Source: Streptomyces sp. JJ38 | GTDB lineage: Bacteria; Actinomycetota; Actinomycetes; Streptomycetales; Streptomycetaceae | Reading direction: 5' to 3' | DNA: 64,000 nucleotides | NCBI RefSeq assembly: GCF_019303475.1 | Contig: NZ_JABLSI010000013.1 | Coordinates: 162,078 to 226,077 of the forward strand | In this document: in pieces, positions 42,937 to 50,483 of the stretch | Layout: each line of letters begins with the position of its first letter | Numbering within the stretch: the stretch's first letter is position 1 | Made by a program: the position numbers and the translations under genes | The notes under the pieces: model-generated | What the model was told of the DNA's origin: nothing | Databases searched by the model: none | Seen by the model: the letters and a program-made list of their open reading frames with translations, nothing else

Positions 42937-42963
42937 TTGCAGCTCTAATGGTAGTCCTATAAG
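42937..42963 (+). promoter_or_regulatory. Candidate promoter upstream of the DUF397 gene
   Basis: TATAAG (42958-42963) is a strong -10-like box in an AT-richer patch. TTGCAG (42937-42942) is only 15 bp away from it, which is short. A further TATGAT (43024-43029) is nearer the gene. Either would give a leader of 120-190 nt. Confidence 0.3.
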
Positions 42964-43153
42964 CATTTTCCAGTAACAGAGAGAACACTCCTTCGAGGGA
43001 CGCTTTCTGCAGGTACATCCCGCTATGATTCCGGCACATGTTCACCGCCCAGTGAAAATTTCAGATGCCCGCGCAAGCGGCTCTGCAGGGCGACGGAAAG
43101 CGACCAGCTTCGACGAGATCGGCGCTGGTCAAGAGCGAAGGGCAGGTGCGGAA

Positions 43154-43390
43154 ATGAACACGTTCACCAACGGCACACCGGCCAGCGGGATCGCCGGTGC
43201 GCGATGGGTGAAGGCAACTGCAAGCGATGCGCTCAATGAGTGTGTCGAGCTTGCACGCGTCAATGAAAGCGAAGTCGCAGTCCGCAACTCGCGTTTCCCT
43301 GATGGGCCCGCACTGGTGTTCACGCGGTCGGAGTTCACGGCTTTCCTCGACGGCGCGACCAGGGGGGAGTTCAATAACATGACTGTCTGA
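43154..43390 (+). CDS. DUF397 protein
   Basis: The protein is 78 residues from ATG 43154 (GGAA upstream). It has the DUF397 pattern: GARWVKATASDALNECVELA, then VAVRNSRFPDGPALVF and SEFTAFLDGA. DUF397 proteins are small partners of XRE-DUF5753 regulators (WhiJ/AbaA-type loci). Here the canonical RDS is RNS. The regulator gene lies 94 bp downstream, with a strong hairpin between them. Confidence 0.85.
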   Translation: MNTFTNGTPASGIAGARWVKATASDALNECVELARVNESEVAVRNSRFPDGPALVFTRSEFTAFLDGATRGEFNNMTV

Positions 43391-43436
43391 AACAGTCCGC
43401 CAGCGACTTGCCCCCGGGGCGACTGATGTAGATGCT

Positions 43437-43468
43437 GTACGGGCGACGCGAAGGTGCGTCGCCCGTAC
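43437..43468 (+). terminator. Perfect 13-bp hairpin between DUF397 and the XRE gene
   Basis: Arms 43437-43449 and 43456-43468 pair exactly around a 6-base GAAGGT loop. It ends 16 bp before the TTG start of the XRE gene. It may end the DUF397 transcript, or attenuate expression of the XRE gene since it lies next to its ribosome site. Confidence 0.65.
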
Positions 43469-43484
43469 GCAAGGAGAGGTCCGG

Positions 43485-44426
43485 TTGCAGGGGAGAGTTC
43501 TGGCCCTGGTCGGCGACAACGAGTCGCCCACCACACCTAATGCCGCTGCACGCGTGGTGCGCAATTACCTAACGTACCTGCGCAAGCAGGCCGGACTACG
43601 GCAGAGCGATGTCGTCGGCAAGGTACCGGGCATTGGATCAACAGCAACCCTGTGCCGGTATGAAACTGCCGCCAAGCGGAAGCTGGACGAGGAGACGGTC
43701 GTCGCACTGTGCCAGTTCTACGGCGCCTCCCCGGAAATAATCGACGAAATCCTCCTGCTCGTACAGCAGTCGCTGCAGCGGGCATGGTGGTCGAGTTACG
43801 CGGACGTAGTCGGCGACGTCCTGGCGCGCGTCTTCGCGACCGAGGTTGTCTCCAAGAGCATCTGCACCTACCAGGAGTTCAATGTGCCCGGGATGCTGCA
43901 GACGGCGGCCTACGCGCGAGCGCTCATGGAGGACTACTACCGGTTGCCGGCTGACGAAGCGACGCGGCGGAGGAACGAGGAGCTGGTGAGCCGGCGCCTC
44001 GACGTGCGTCGACAGCGCCAGAACCTGCTGGACCAGCCCGACGCCCCCGAGTTTCAGGCCCTGATCGCCGAAAGCGTTTTGGCCAAGCGCGTGGGCGGAA
44101 CGGCCGTCATGCGCGAGCAGTTGCGCCACCTGTTCAATCTGGCCGAAAACAAGCCCAACGTGCACATCCGAATCTTGCCGAATGCCGCGCAGGAGCAGGG
44201 AGGTGCGCGGCATCCGTCCATGACGCTCTTCAAACCGCACGATGGTGTTGAGGGTCGGATGGTCTACCTGGAGAACACCAACCGGGGCGGGGAGTACCTC
44301 GTAGATCCCAGTGAGGTCGAGCCCTACCAGGCATGCATGGATGACCTGTGGACGCGCACCGGGAGGAAGGACGAGACGCTGGACCTGCTGCAGGACTACA
44401 TCGACAGGCTGGTGGACCCGCGGTAG
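43485..44426 (+). CDS. XRE-family regulator with DUF5753 domain
   Basis: The protein is 313 residues from TTG 43485 (GAGAGG upstream). The N-terminal helix-turn-helix is at about 25-75 (YLTYLRKQAGLRQSDVV, ATLCRYETAAKRKLDEET). The DUF5753 domain is at about 110-305 (YQEFNVPGMLQTAAYARALM, LIAESVLAKRVGGTAVMREQL, VYLENTNRGGEYLVD). These proteins control development or antibiotic genes together with DUF397 partners. It ends flush against the stop of a convergent methyltransferase. Confidence 0.88.
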   Translation: MQGRVLALVGDNESPTTPNAAARVVRNYLTYLRKQAGLRQSDVVGKVPGIGSTATLCRYETAAKRKLDEETVVALCQFYGASPEIIDEILLLVQQSLQRAWWSSYADVVGDVLARVFATEVVSKSICTYQEFNVPGMLQTAAYARALMEDYYRLPADEATRRRNEELVSRRLDVRRQRQNLLDQPDAPEFQALIAESVLAKRVGGTAVMREQLRHLFNLAENKPNVHIRILPNAAQEQGGARHPSMTLFKPHDGVEGRMVYLENTNRGGEYLVDPSEVEPYQACMDDLWTRTGRKDETLDLLQDYIDRLVDPR

Positions 44427-45233
44427 TCACGGGATGCGTGCGACGGTACCGCGTTCGACCCACTCGTCGCTTCGCTGCCGTGGGGCGAGATCACTGTCGG
44501 GCTTCCACCGGGACACCTCCACCGGGCCGATGCCCTCCACGGGCTCCAGCCCTTCGAAGAGTCGGTTGACCTCTCTGAAGGAGCGGACCTGGCCCCAGTT
44601 GTCGTTGGTGACGCGGGCCATGAAGTCCGTGATGGAGGCGCGGAGTTCGGCGTCATCGGAAGCGAGCTGCGAGATGACCATGTAGCTGCCGGACGGCAGT
44701 CGTTGTGCTACGTCGCGGACCAAGGCCCAGGGGTCGTCCTTGTCCGGGATGCAGTGCAGCACCGACACGAACAGGGCTGCGACCGGCTGGTCGTCCCTGA
44801 GCAGCCGGTCGACTTCGGAACTGGCGAAGACGTCGCGGGTGTCCCGCAGGTCCGCTTGGAGCACGGCGGTCGTACTGGGGTCCTCAGCCAGCATCATCCG
44901 TCCGTGCGCCAGGACGAGGGGGTCGTTGTCGATGTACACGACCTCGCTGGAGGGGTCGACTTCCTGGGCTACCTGATGGACGTTCGGGCGCGTGGGAAGT
45001 CCTGACCCGAAGTCGAGGAAGCGCCGCACGCCGCACTCGGCCGCCAGGTATCGCACGGCACGCACGAGGAAGGCGCGGTTGACGAGGGCCAGGTCCTTCG
45101 AACTGGGCGCCATCCGCAGCAGCTCGTTACACGCATCACGGTCTACTTGATAGTTATCGGTGCCACCGAGTAGGAAATCGTACATTCGGGCGACGCTGGG
45201 CCTGCTGAGGTCAATGATGAGCCGGCTCCCCAC
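44427..45233 (-). CDS. DUF574-type SAM-dependent methyltransferase
   Basis: The protein is 268 residues from GTG 45233. The frame reaches 45275 but the family starts near SRLIIDLSRPSVARMYDFLLGG. The SAM motif I is FLDFGSGLPT, followed by VYIDNDPLVLAHG. The family (PF04672) is typically placed beside DUF397 and XRE genes in Streptomyces. Substrate unknown. The two stop codons of this and the XRE gene abut without any space. Confidence 0.82.
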   Translation of the reverse strand: MGSRLIIDLSRPSVARMYDFLLGGTDNYQVDRDACNELLRMAPSSKDLALVNRAFLVRAVRYLAAECGVRRFLDFGSGLPTRPNVHQVAQEVDPSSEVVYIDNDPLVLAHGRMMLAEDPSTTAVLQADLRDTRDVFASSEVDRLLRDDQPVAALFVSVLHCIPDKDDPWALVRDVAQRLPSGSYMVISQLASDDAELRASITDFMARVTNDNWGQVRSFREVNRLFEGLEPVEGIGPVEVSRWKPDSDLAPRQRSDEWVERGTVARIP

Positions 45234-45434
45234 ACTCGCGCCCGCATGCTCCCGATGAGAGCACGCGAACCTCAACGGAAGAAACCCATGCTAGGAGTGT
45301 CCAACAGGCAAATGCCACCCGCGTCCACGATCGAGGGATCACTTCTCGACGCCGAGCAGCTACCTCAGATTTCACGTACGCGTCGACGCACCCCTGCCAA
45401 ATCATGCGAGACAACAGCCTTTGGCATATGCGGC

Positions 45435-45830
45435 TCAGGTCTGAGTCGTCATCTTGCACAGCGCCCGCCGACTCAGCAGCGTGAACTCGGCACTGTCCAG
45501 CCCCATCACCTCGCCGCCCTGGTGCGCACTCAAGCCCAGTTTGTGGCGTAGCAGCAACGCGTCTGCTTCACGACGTTCGAGGCTGCGGTACACCCACTGG
45601 GTGGAGGCCGTGCGGCGCGAGCTCGTGCACTCCACGAGGAACTCCCAAGCCGTGACGGCTGGAGAAGGGCTGCTCAGCACTGCGTCCCACCGCTCCTCCA
45701 GCCCCTTCAGGGCCGCAGCAGCAACCGCTGCACCCACCGTGGAAGAGCCGGAGCAGGCAGCGCTGTACCGACGGTAGACCGGCCAGCAGTCTTGGCGAAA
45801 CACCTCATACGTCACTGGCAGACCAGACAT
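45435..45830 (-). CDS. Sigma-factor region-4-like protein
   Basis: The protein is 131 residues. The C-terminal half resembles region 4 of sigma factors: YRSLERREADALLLRHKLGLSA, GGEVMGLDSAEFTLLSRRAL. It lacks region 2. ATG 45830 was chosen. An earlier start at 45917 is possible, and neither has a clear ribosome site. It could regulate transcription as an anti-sigma- or RsaA-type factor, which is inference. Confidence 0.55.
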   Translation of the reverse strand: MSGLPVTYEVFRQDCWPVYRRYSAACSGSSTVGAAVAAAALKGLEERWDAVLSSPSPAVTAWEFLVECTSSRRTASTQWVYRSLERREADALLLRHKLGLSAHQGGEVMGLDSAEFTLLSRRALCKMTTQT

Positions 45831-46077
45831 CACGCCTGTGTGCACATCCACGTGCCTCAAGTCGCACAGGCGCCTCCGACGTTCCAGAGCCGGAGTCAGG
45901 CCCTGAGGAGTCCGCACTTCTCACACCTTTCCGTTCGTAGTGCACTCGCTCGATGACGGACTGATCCACTCCTGCTCAGGCCGCCCCAGCGGGAGAGATC
46001 CTTCGAGGCGTGTGGTGGGCACCATCGGCAGTCATACGTGCAGAGCGCGCGCCGCCAGCATTGTGGGTAGAAGGGGG

Positions 46078-46109
46078 TGCCTTCGCGCCCATGAGGGGGC
46101 GCGAAGGCA
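46078..46109. terminator. Perfect 13-bp hairpin, probable terminator
   Basis: Arms TGCCTTCGCGCCC (46078-46090) and GGGCGCGAAGGCA (46097-46109) are exact complements around a 6-base loop. They lie 28 bp beyond the stop of the leftward membrane-protein gene. Confidence 0.7.
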
Positions 46110-46136
46110 TCACTTGATGAACCAGGCTAGGAGCTG

Positions 46137-46397
46137 TCAGCTCCTGCGGATCTTCAGGTACGCAACCGCACTGCGGTCGGCCAGCACCGTGGCGGTCAAC
46201 AGCCCGAGCAAATGTGCGGACACCTCCACCGGGTTCCACGCCGACGAGAGAGCGATACCGGACACCGGCACAAGACTCAGGCGCAGCGTCACGAAGAAAA
46301 TGCTCGCAGGAGAGGTTTGGACCACAGCGGACAGCGGAATGCTAGGCTCGGAAGGCGGAGGAATAAGGCGCAAGAAGTTCCTTCGCACGTGCTGCAT
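46137..46397 (-). CDS. Small membrane protein of 86 residues
   Basis: ATG 46397 has AAGGAG 11 nt upstream (8 nt to a TTG directly before it). Two hydrophobic spans lie at residues about 23-45 (IFFVTLRLSLVPVSGIAL) and 52-75 (HLLGLLTATVLADRSAVAYL), with a short basic tail. No family recognised. A strong terminator follows. Confidence 0.45.
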   Translation of the reverse strand: MQHVRRNFLRLIPPPSEPSIPLSAVVQTSPASIFFVTLRLSLVPVSGIALSSAWNPVEVSAHLLGLLTATVLADRSAVAYLKIRRS

Positions 46398-46440
46398 CAA
46401 TTCTCGTACTCCTTGTTCGCGATTGACTCGGGCACGGGAT

Positions 46441-46486
46441 GAAGGGCTTCGAGGCTGGACGCGAATCGCCTCGGAGCCCTTTTCTT
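46441..46486 (+). terminator. Rho-independent-type terminator on the plus strand
   Basis: AAGGGCT-CGAGGC and GCCTCG-AGCCCTT form a 13-bp stem around a 12-base loop, followed by TTTTCTTT. This is the only canonical T-tailed terminator seen. No protein-coding gene ends upstream of it on this strand. Confidence 0.55.
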
Positions 46487-46489
46487 TGC

Positions 46490-47142
46490 CCACGCCCGAA
46501 CGCTAGCGCCGCAAGACTTCACGTACCTCCGTGCGTAAACATGAAAACGGAGTATGGAACTCCGCGCCAAATGCTCAGCAACGGTACAGATCGGTCAGAA
46601 TCTTTCCGATTCGGCACCAATACGCCCGAGGGTGTTCGACGGCACCCTGCAAACTCCCAGCGTGGGCGAAAATCTGAATGTACGCTGGAGTCAGGATTCA
46701 CCCTTCCGGGTGAATCCACTGCTGAACATCCCGCCAGGTGAAATCGCTCTCGAAGTCTTGAGCCAGGTACGTCCTGGAGAGAGCGACGATCTCAAGCCAA
46801 GCAGGGCGGCATACCCGCAATTGATCGCCATCGTCCCGCCCGGAAGCCGGCCCTGCACTCAGCGCGGAAAAGCGTTGGGCCGGAAGCAGAACGCCACCGA
46901 TCGCGGACTCTCCGCGCGCGCCGGCTCTTCACCGGCCTTCCTGAAAGAGAGTCGCCGAGAGGCAGAGAACGGGATGCTGGCGCGCTTCAAAGTGCATGCC
47001 ACAGGCCGCTGCACGGACGTAAATACTCCCCGCACGCTGCCCTCGGAATGATTCTGGACTCACTCGGTGGAGACCCCTGCTGCCGGCTCCGTGGACAAGC
47101 AAGTCTGTCATCTATGGCTCCCCGGTGGCCTTGCAGACTTGC
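46490..47142. other. Low-GC interval without a supported gene
   Basis: The stretch is distinctly richer in A+T than its surroundings. Two frames are open for 100-165 codons, but their composition is not protein-like and they lack ribosome sites. One perfect hairpin at 46694-46717 is the main structure. It may be foreign DNA or a non-coding RNA or regulatory region. Confidence 0.45.
46694..46717. repeat. 10-bp inverted repeat with 4-base loop
   Basis: GGATTCACCC - TTCC - GGGTGAATCC is perfect. It has no T-run and lies in an AT-rich gene-free interval. It could be an operator or a mobile element end. Confidence 0.6.
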
Positions 47143-47997
47143 CTACGCTGCTCGCTTACGCCGCTCCTCAGGAATGTGTACAAGAAGCTGATCGACCAAA
47201 TCGTCCACCGAATGACTCCACGAGCCGGTTTCTTCAACGATGTCTCGGTAGCGGGAGAAGTCGACCTCAGGGTGATCAACGAGCAGGTCCCTGAGGCGCT
47301 GCATGGCGATGTGGACCTCGTGCGCCTTACGAAGAGCTTCTTGCAGCTTCTCTCGCAGGTGATCGTCTGGGCTCGAGTACGTCGGCGGCGTCACCAGATC
47401 GAAGCTGGCTGCTCTCTCAGTCGCGAGCGCACCGTCGATCACGAGGGGTATGAACGAGCAGTCTCTGTGGTTTCGCTGGAGGGCCTCCATCACCTTTAGG
47501 TGGTCATCCCTGAACTCCGTGGTGATCCACACGGCGTGGCTCGCCTCCACCTCGGCGGCGCATGTGATGAGTCGCCCGAGATGATCGGCATCGGTCCGTT
47601 CCAATTGGTTCTCAATTACGACGAACCGTTCACGGTTGCCCACCAGAGTCTTGGCGAGGATGTCGATTCGGTATCCGGCAATCTTCTGCTCAGTGCCTAC
47701 AAGGGTGAGCGGATTATCGAACCACGCCGCGTTCTCGATGATGTGGAGCCGCTTGGCAAGCCACGGAGTGAAGCTGGCTGCCTCGTGAGCGAAGTACGTA
47801 CGCACGTCTTCGACCGGGCGAAGCCACACCCGGCGCAGCTTGTCGGTTCCCTCGGGTTCCTCAGCATCCACCACCGCAGGTTCGGGCACTACTTCCTTCC
47901 CGCTCAGGTAGTCGTTGGCGTCAAACTCTGCGTAGGCGTCGGCGAAGGACTGGCCCAGGCTGGCCCAGTCCACGGCAGGAGCAGCGTCCATAGTCAT
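47143..47997 (-). CDS. DUF4268-like protein with a PD-(D/E)XK nuclease-type core
   Basis: The protein is 284 residues from ATG 47997. Its centre has LTLVGTEQKIAGYRIDILAK, then ERFVVIENQLERTDADHLGR. The spacing G-x-R-I-D-I-L followed by V-I-E-N-Q matches the DUF4268 family core of the PD-(D/E)XK fold, and AVWITTEFRDDHLKVMEAL follows. The C-terminal 80 residues are helical. These are thought to be nucleases, often in defence, but none nearby identifies a system. It is leftward and alone, with a hairpin repeat upstream. Confidence 0.6.
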   Translation of the reverse strand: MTMDAAPAVDWASLGQSFADAYAEFDANDYLSGKEVVPEPAVVDAEEPEGTDKLRRVWLRPVEDVRTYFAHEAASFTPWLAKRLHIIENAAWFDNPLTLVGTEQKIAGYRIDILAKTLVGNRERFVVIENQLERTDADHLGRLITCAAEVEASHAVWITTEFRDDHLKVMEALQRNHRDCSFIPLVIDGALATERAASFDLVTPPTYSSPDDHLREKLQEALRKAHEVHIAMQRLRDLLVDHPEVDFSRYRDIVEETGSWSHSVDDLVDQLLVHIPEERRKRAA

Positions 47998-48139
47998 GAA
48001 GCGGAACGCTACCGTCCGGTACTGACAGGGCGGCGGTCCCAGTCCCTCGGTCCGCATGCGCGGCCCAAGTCTCGCCGCAATCGGCCAGGCTTCCGTGCAA
48101 GGCCAGGCGTACCAGGTCCGCCTTCACGGCAGCGGCCGG

Positions 48140-48205
48140 AATGTAGCCGGGGATCGCCGGTTGGCCAAACCGGCGATCCTCCGGACCATTGATCCTCCCG
48201 CCGCC
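48140..48205 (+). repeat. Dispersed hairpin element, copy B
   Basis: The element contains GGATCGCCGGTT - GGCCA - AACCGGCGATCC (48151-48179) and a conserved tail ending in CATTGATCCTCCCGCCGCC. It differs from copy C at only three positions over about 65 bp. It lies in the divergent region between the DUF4268-like gene and the next gene, so it is not simply a terminator. Confidence 0.8.
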
Positions 48206-48378
48206 CTCGCCTCCACGTGCGGGACCGCTGTCGCACTCGCCGTCCTGCACCTCGCGCGCCCCGGCCACTCCCTCGCCGAGCGCGGCCGACATCGCAGCCC
48301 TCGTGCGGCCCGTCCCGCACGCCCCTGGGCAGGGCCCCCAACCTCCCCTTGCTACAAGATTTTTAAGGAGACTCATCT

Positions 48379-48876
48379 ATGGCTGTCCGTACGAAATGGA
48401 ACGTTGAGCACCGGTGCGGCCACGAGGCCGTCCACGACCTGTCCGACCGTCCTGCCGATCGGCGGGCTGGCTTCGCGCGCTGGCTCGCAGGCCGGGATTG
48501 CACTGACTGCTGGAAGGCGGCGCGCGAGGCCAACACGGAGTCCAAGGAGGAGTGGCTCGCCGCAAGGCGCGCTGAGGAGCAGCAGGCCGCCGCCGAGTGG
48601 GCCGAGAAGTTCGACATGTCGACGCTGGAAGGCCCGGACCGGACCCTGGACTGGGGCGAGCGCTCTCGCCACGAGCTTATGACGGCCGCGCACACGGCGC
48701 TGGTCGTCGAAGGCACCTGGGACGAGGCGGACTGGGCGGAGCTGGAGGAGAAGGCACGAGCGGTCACCCGGGCCGGATGGTGGATAGACCAGCGGGACGC
48801 GGAGGGCTCCGACCTGCTCGAGCTCCTTGACGCAGCCGGTGAGGCGGACCGCGGGACGGAGAACCCGTTCCGCTGA
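48379..48876 (+). CDS. Hypothetical protein with a putative zinc site, bracketed by hairpin repeats
   Basis: The protein is 165 residues. ATG 48379 has AAGGAG 8 nt upstream. The N-terminus has H-R-C-G-H, then CTDCWKA, a plausible zinc-binding Cys/His set. The rest is acidic and helical (EEWLAARRAEEQQAAAEWAEK, with DMSTLEGPDRTLDWGERSR). It resembles small proteins of Streptomyces and Frankia plasmids. It is the only gene between copies B and C of the repeat, forming a possible cassette. Confidence 0.65.
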   Translation: MAVRTKWNVEHRCGHEAVHDLSDRPADRRAGFARWLAGRDCTDCWKAAREANTESKEEWLAARRAEEQQAAAEWAEKFDMSTLEGPDRTLDWGERSRHELMTAAHTALVVEGTWDEADWAELEEKARAVTRAGWWIDQRDAEGSDLLELLDAAGEADRGTENPFR

Positions 48877-48885
48877 GCGGACCGG

Positions 48886-48951
48886 AACATAGCCGGGGAT
48901 CGCCGGTTAGCCAAACCGGCGATCCTCCGGACCATTGATCCTCCCGCCGCC
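48886..48951 (+). repeat. Dispersed hairpin element, copy C
   Basis: Copy C is nearly identical to copy B, with loop AGCCA in place of GGCCA, and in the same orientation. It starts 10 bp after the stop of the 48379-48876 gene and 27 bp before the next start. Confidence 0.8.
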
Positions 48952-48977
48952 ACCCCGATCCGTGTGGAAGGACCTGC

Positions 48978-49415
48978 ATGATCCCGCCGTCCTGGACGCC
49001 TCCGCCGACCCCGGCCTTCGCGCCGACGCACGACCCGCTCACCCCTGCGCGGGACATCACCCATCAGCACTTCCAGGCTGGCGACCAGGTCGTCGTCCTC
49101 AAGGGGGTCGCCGGCGGGGAGCTGTGGGGGGATTCGATGCGCGTCGTCGCACCGTCCTGGCACACGCCGACAGACGAGGACGGATGGCGTCTGCGTGACG
49201 CCACCGGAGGCGCGCAGACGTATATCACCGCTCATCCCCGCTACCTCGTGCACCTCTCGCGCCGTTGTCCGGACTGCCTGGTCTACCTGCGGGCCATGGA
49301 GAACTACCTCCTACCGAAGTACACCGGGGACAATGCACTGGTCGACTGCAGCTGGTACACCACCACGGCCCTCGGTCAGCTCGTGCACATCGCCGACGCC
49401 CGGAGCGTCCGGTGA
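48978..49415 (+). CDS. Hypothetical protein with paired cysteines
   Basis: The protein is 145 residues from ATG 48978 (GGAAGGA 5 nt upstream). It has a proline-rich N-terminus, then QVVVLKGVAGGELWG, GWRLRDATG and RRCPDCLVYLRAM, of which the CxxC might be redox-active or zinc-binding. Its stop overlaps the next gene as GTGA. Function unknown. Confidence 0.6.
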   Translation: MIPPSWTPPPTPAFAPTHDPLTPARDITHQHFQAGDQVVVLKGVAGGELWGDSMRVVAPSWHTPTDEDGWRLRDATGGAQTYITAHPRYLVHLSRRCPDCLVYLRAMENYLLPKYTGDNALVDCSWYTTTALGQLVHIADARSVR

Positions 49416-49582
49416 CCATCCCCGTCCGCCGCCCCGGCCGCGCCCTCGCGCGCCTCAAGGCCAAGGCCCGAGCCTCCGTTCATCCGGCCGACCCCGCCTG
49501 GCCGAACCGCCTCACGGAAGACCTGCGCGAACTAGACGCCGACTGGCGGGAATCGGCCGAGGTGTGCGCAGACGCCGCATGA
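49412..49582 (+). CDS. Small basic protein of 56 residues
   Basis: GTG 49412 overlaps the previous stop (GTGA). The product has a basic N-terminus and an acidic end (WRESAEVCADAA) with one cysteine. It is coupled to the next short gene by another ATGA overlap, suggesting translation relay. Confidence 0.5.
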   Translation: MTIPVRRPGRALARLKAKARASVHPADPAWPNRLTEDLRELDADWRESAEVCADAA

Positions 49583-49692
49583 CCGGCGCCCTTCATCGGC
49601 TCAGCCGACACGACGATGGGCGGGCGGCCATCGACCGGGCCTGGACCTTCTGCCCCGGGCGACATCACGGTGCACGCCGATCTGCAGCGTGA
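49579..49692 (+). CDS. Very short ORF of 37 codons
   Basis: ATG 49579 overlaps the previous stop (ATGA). The product has no family match. It is coupled to the small genes before it. It could be a non-functional end of the series. Confidence 0.35.
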   Translation: MTGALHRLSRHDDGRAAIDRAWTFCPGRHHGARRSAA

Positions 49693-49761
49693 GCGTTCCC
49701 TGATCTGTACCGCCCGCCATCACGGCAACCCCACGTCGATCACCGTAGGAGAAACGTCGCT

Positions 49762-50460
49762 TTGCCCCTGGTCGACCGATTCCTGACTGTCCGCCGCGAT
49801 CCGCATTCCGAGGAAGTCCTCGCCCGCGGCGGAGACCCCGACGCCCACAGCATCCTGCAGCGTACGGGCTTCGTCCCGGTGGTCCGCGTCCACGAGACCT
49901 ACCACCGTGCCCCCATCAAGCTCATCGAGGGCGACGACACGCGCCTCGGTATCGAAGCCGTGGCCCGGCTTCGGGCTGTCGGATACCACGTCGACTGCGA
50001 CGAGGACTTCGAGACCGACCGCCGCTCGGTCCGCGATCTGCCGCTGGGCGCCTCGGTCGCCCATCTCGCCGAGCGCATCCGCGAGGCCACCACCACCTGG
50101 GATGCGGCAGGCGTGCTCACCGAGCTGACCGCCTCCCACGACGGCATCCTCGCCGCTCTCGAAGAAGTCCTCATCGCCACCGCCGAGTTCCACGACGGCC
50201 TTGGCGACACGGCCGACCCGCACGTCGCGCGCCGTCTGCGCTACCTCGCTGACGAGCGTCTCCGGGCCATCCGTAGCGACCTCTCCCACACCCGCAACGC
50301 CCTCGCCGACCGGCACGTCCCCCACCCCGGCCGCAGCACCTGCGCTGAAGAGGTCCCGGCGACCGAACGCGAGCGCTCCGCCGTGTGCGCCTGCCCGCCC
50401 CCGCCGCGCACCGTGCCGGCCCCGCCACCGCCTCCCGTGGCCGTCGGCCTGCGCCGCTGA
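49762..50460 (+). CDS. Plasmid protein with the repeated module and a helical domain
   Basis: The protein is 232 residues from TTG 49762 (TAGGAG 8 nt upstream). The N-terminal part carries TGFVPVVRVHETYHRAP and AVARLRAVGYHVDCDEDF, related to modules in 40986-42386 and 50484-51242. A helical half (LAERIREATTTWDAAGVL, LLIATAEFHDGLGDTAD) follows, and the C-terminus is proline-rich with two cysteines. Function unknown. Confidence 0.6.
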   Translation: MPLVDRFLTVRRDPHSEEVLARGGDPDAHSILQRTGFVPVVRVHETYHRAPIKLIEGDDTRLGIEAVARLRAVGYHVDCDEDFETDRRSVRDLPLGASVAHLAERIREATTTWDAAGVLTELTASHDGILAALEEVLIATAEFHDGLGDTADPHVARRLRYLADERLRAIRSDLSHTRNALADRHVPHPGRSTCAEEVPATERERSAVCACPPPPRTVPAPPPPPVAVGLRR

Positions 50461-50483
50461 CCCCCACCTCGCCCAAGGACACC

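Noticed and set aside
42532..42948. ORF of 138 codons in the interval before the DUF397 gene
   Set aside because: No ribosome site, unusual amino acid composition and no support on either strand.
46439..47051. ORFs of 100 and 165 codons in the AT-richer interval
   Set aside because: No ribosome sites and no domain signature. One begins inside the terminator hairpin.
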